Virus record (IMG/VR): IMGVR_UViG_3300031787_000170
Coordinates: 1-52,711 of that record
Strand: one strand, 5' to 3'
Length of the DNA: 52,711 nucleotides
DNA from: a virus
Position 1 is the stretch's first letter. Every line of letters begins with the position of its first letter. The notes under the pieces are model-generated. The model did no database searches. It worked only from the letters and a program-made list of their open reading frames with translations, and was not told where the DNA came from. This document shows positions 52,618 through 52,711 of the stretch, in pieces. The position numbers and the translations under genes were made by a program.

Positions 52618-52711
52618 GCAATAATAATTGTATATATTTTCACTATAATCCAGTAAAACAAGAAATATTTTATGTTGGTATAGGTAATGAAAAGAGACCA
52701 CATAGTAAACA
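52614..52711 (+). CDS. GIY-YIG endonuclease, N-terminal part (truncated by window)
   Basis: From GTG at 52614 the reading frame gives 32 residues before the window ends: CIYFHYNPVKQEIFYVGIG, then a basic stretch. This matches the start of GIY-YIG nucleases, with Y8 and FYVG-G near 20-25 and following Arg. It overlaps the previous stop by four bases. It is probably a free-standing homing or DNA-processing nuclease. The rest lies outside the window. Confidence 0.72.
   Translation, partial: MSNNNCIYFHYNPVKQEIFYVGIGNEKRPHSK

Noticed and set aside
1-52711. Stop-codon reassignment, known in some crAss-like phages
   Set aside because: Long genes are open in the standard code, and TAG ends the 88-residue and SSB-like genes.

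Overview
The window is about half of a large, AT-rich, tightly packed phage genome whose architecture matches the crAss-like phages (order Crassvirales) of Bacteroidetes. Four things support this. A 5259-residue protein carries the DxDxD catalytic signature (DFDVD, residues 4072-4076) and flanking motifs of the crAss-like/YonO-type single-chain RNA polymerase. It sits in a row of very long virion 'cargo' genes. A compact, oppositely oriented replication operon encodes a family B DNA polymerase, primase, DnaB-type helicase and a Sak4-like ATPase. Start codons are preceded by A-rich leaders such as AAACAAT-ATG and not by Shine-Dalgarno sequences, as in Bacteroidetes. The genetic code looks standard: stops are mostly TAA with some TGA, and TAG ends at least two genes. 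Terminase, portal and major capsid genes are not here and presumably lie outside the window. No stretch over 300 bases lacks a gene, and I saw no tRNA, CRISPR array or insertion sequence.

Layout. (1) 20-32135, plus strand: five giant genes (1845, 851, 1104, 5259 and about 1608 residues) for proteins probably carried in the virion. They include a tail/cargo protein ending in two cell-wall hydrolase-like domains, the virion RNA polymerase polyprotein with a C-terminal SLOG-type nucleotide-binding domain, and a partner protein with a PD-(D/E)XK nuclease-like domain. A bidirectional terminator (32134-32166) closes the block. (2) 32165-44517, minus strand: a replication and nucleotide-metabolism operon running leftward from about 44.5 kb. 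In order of transcription it holds a DnaA-domain-IV protein, two unknowns, DnaB-like helicase, an unknown, Sak4-like ATPase, SSB-like protein, primase, HNH protein, a small coiled coil, RecB/Cas4-like nuclease, two unknowns, PolB, dNMP kinase, a membrane coiled-coil protein, a spore-photoproduct-lyase-like radical SAM protein and a 55-residue protein. Two intrinsic terminators divide it. (3) 44518-44670: the divergent intergenic region, with a perfect 9-bp DnaA box and an AT-rich tract, a candidate replication origin and control region. (4) 44671-52711, plus strand: small membrane proteins (holin/spanin candidates), an NlpC/P60- or CHAP-like endolysin, and a series of modular tail-fibre/adhesin-like proteins, two with FISUMP-type C-type-lectin-like domains. 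A GT-A glycosyltransferase lies among them, and a GIY-YIG endonuclease is cut by the window edge.

How it may work together: the injected RNA polymerase polyprotein would transcribe early genes after entry, helped by the other large cargo proteins and by wall hydrolysis from the tail-associated lysin. The minus-strand operon then replicates the genome, and the right-hand plus-strand block supplies adhesion and lysis functions. The most interesting signals are the multi-domain RNAP polyprotein, the DnaA box beside a DnaA-domain gene, two fibre anchors with identical 36-residue N-termini but scrambled codons, a shared Cys-Cys junction in the fibre proteins, and an SPL-like radical SAM protein with unusual cysteine spacing.
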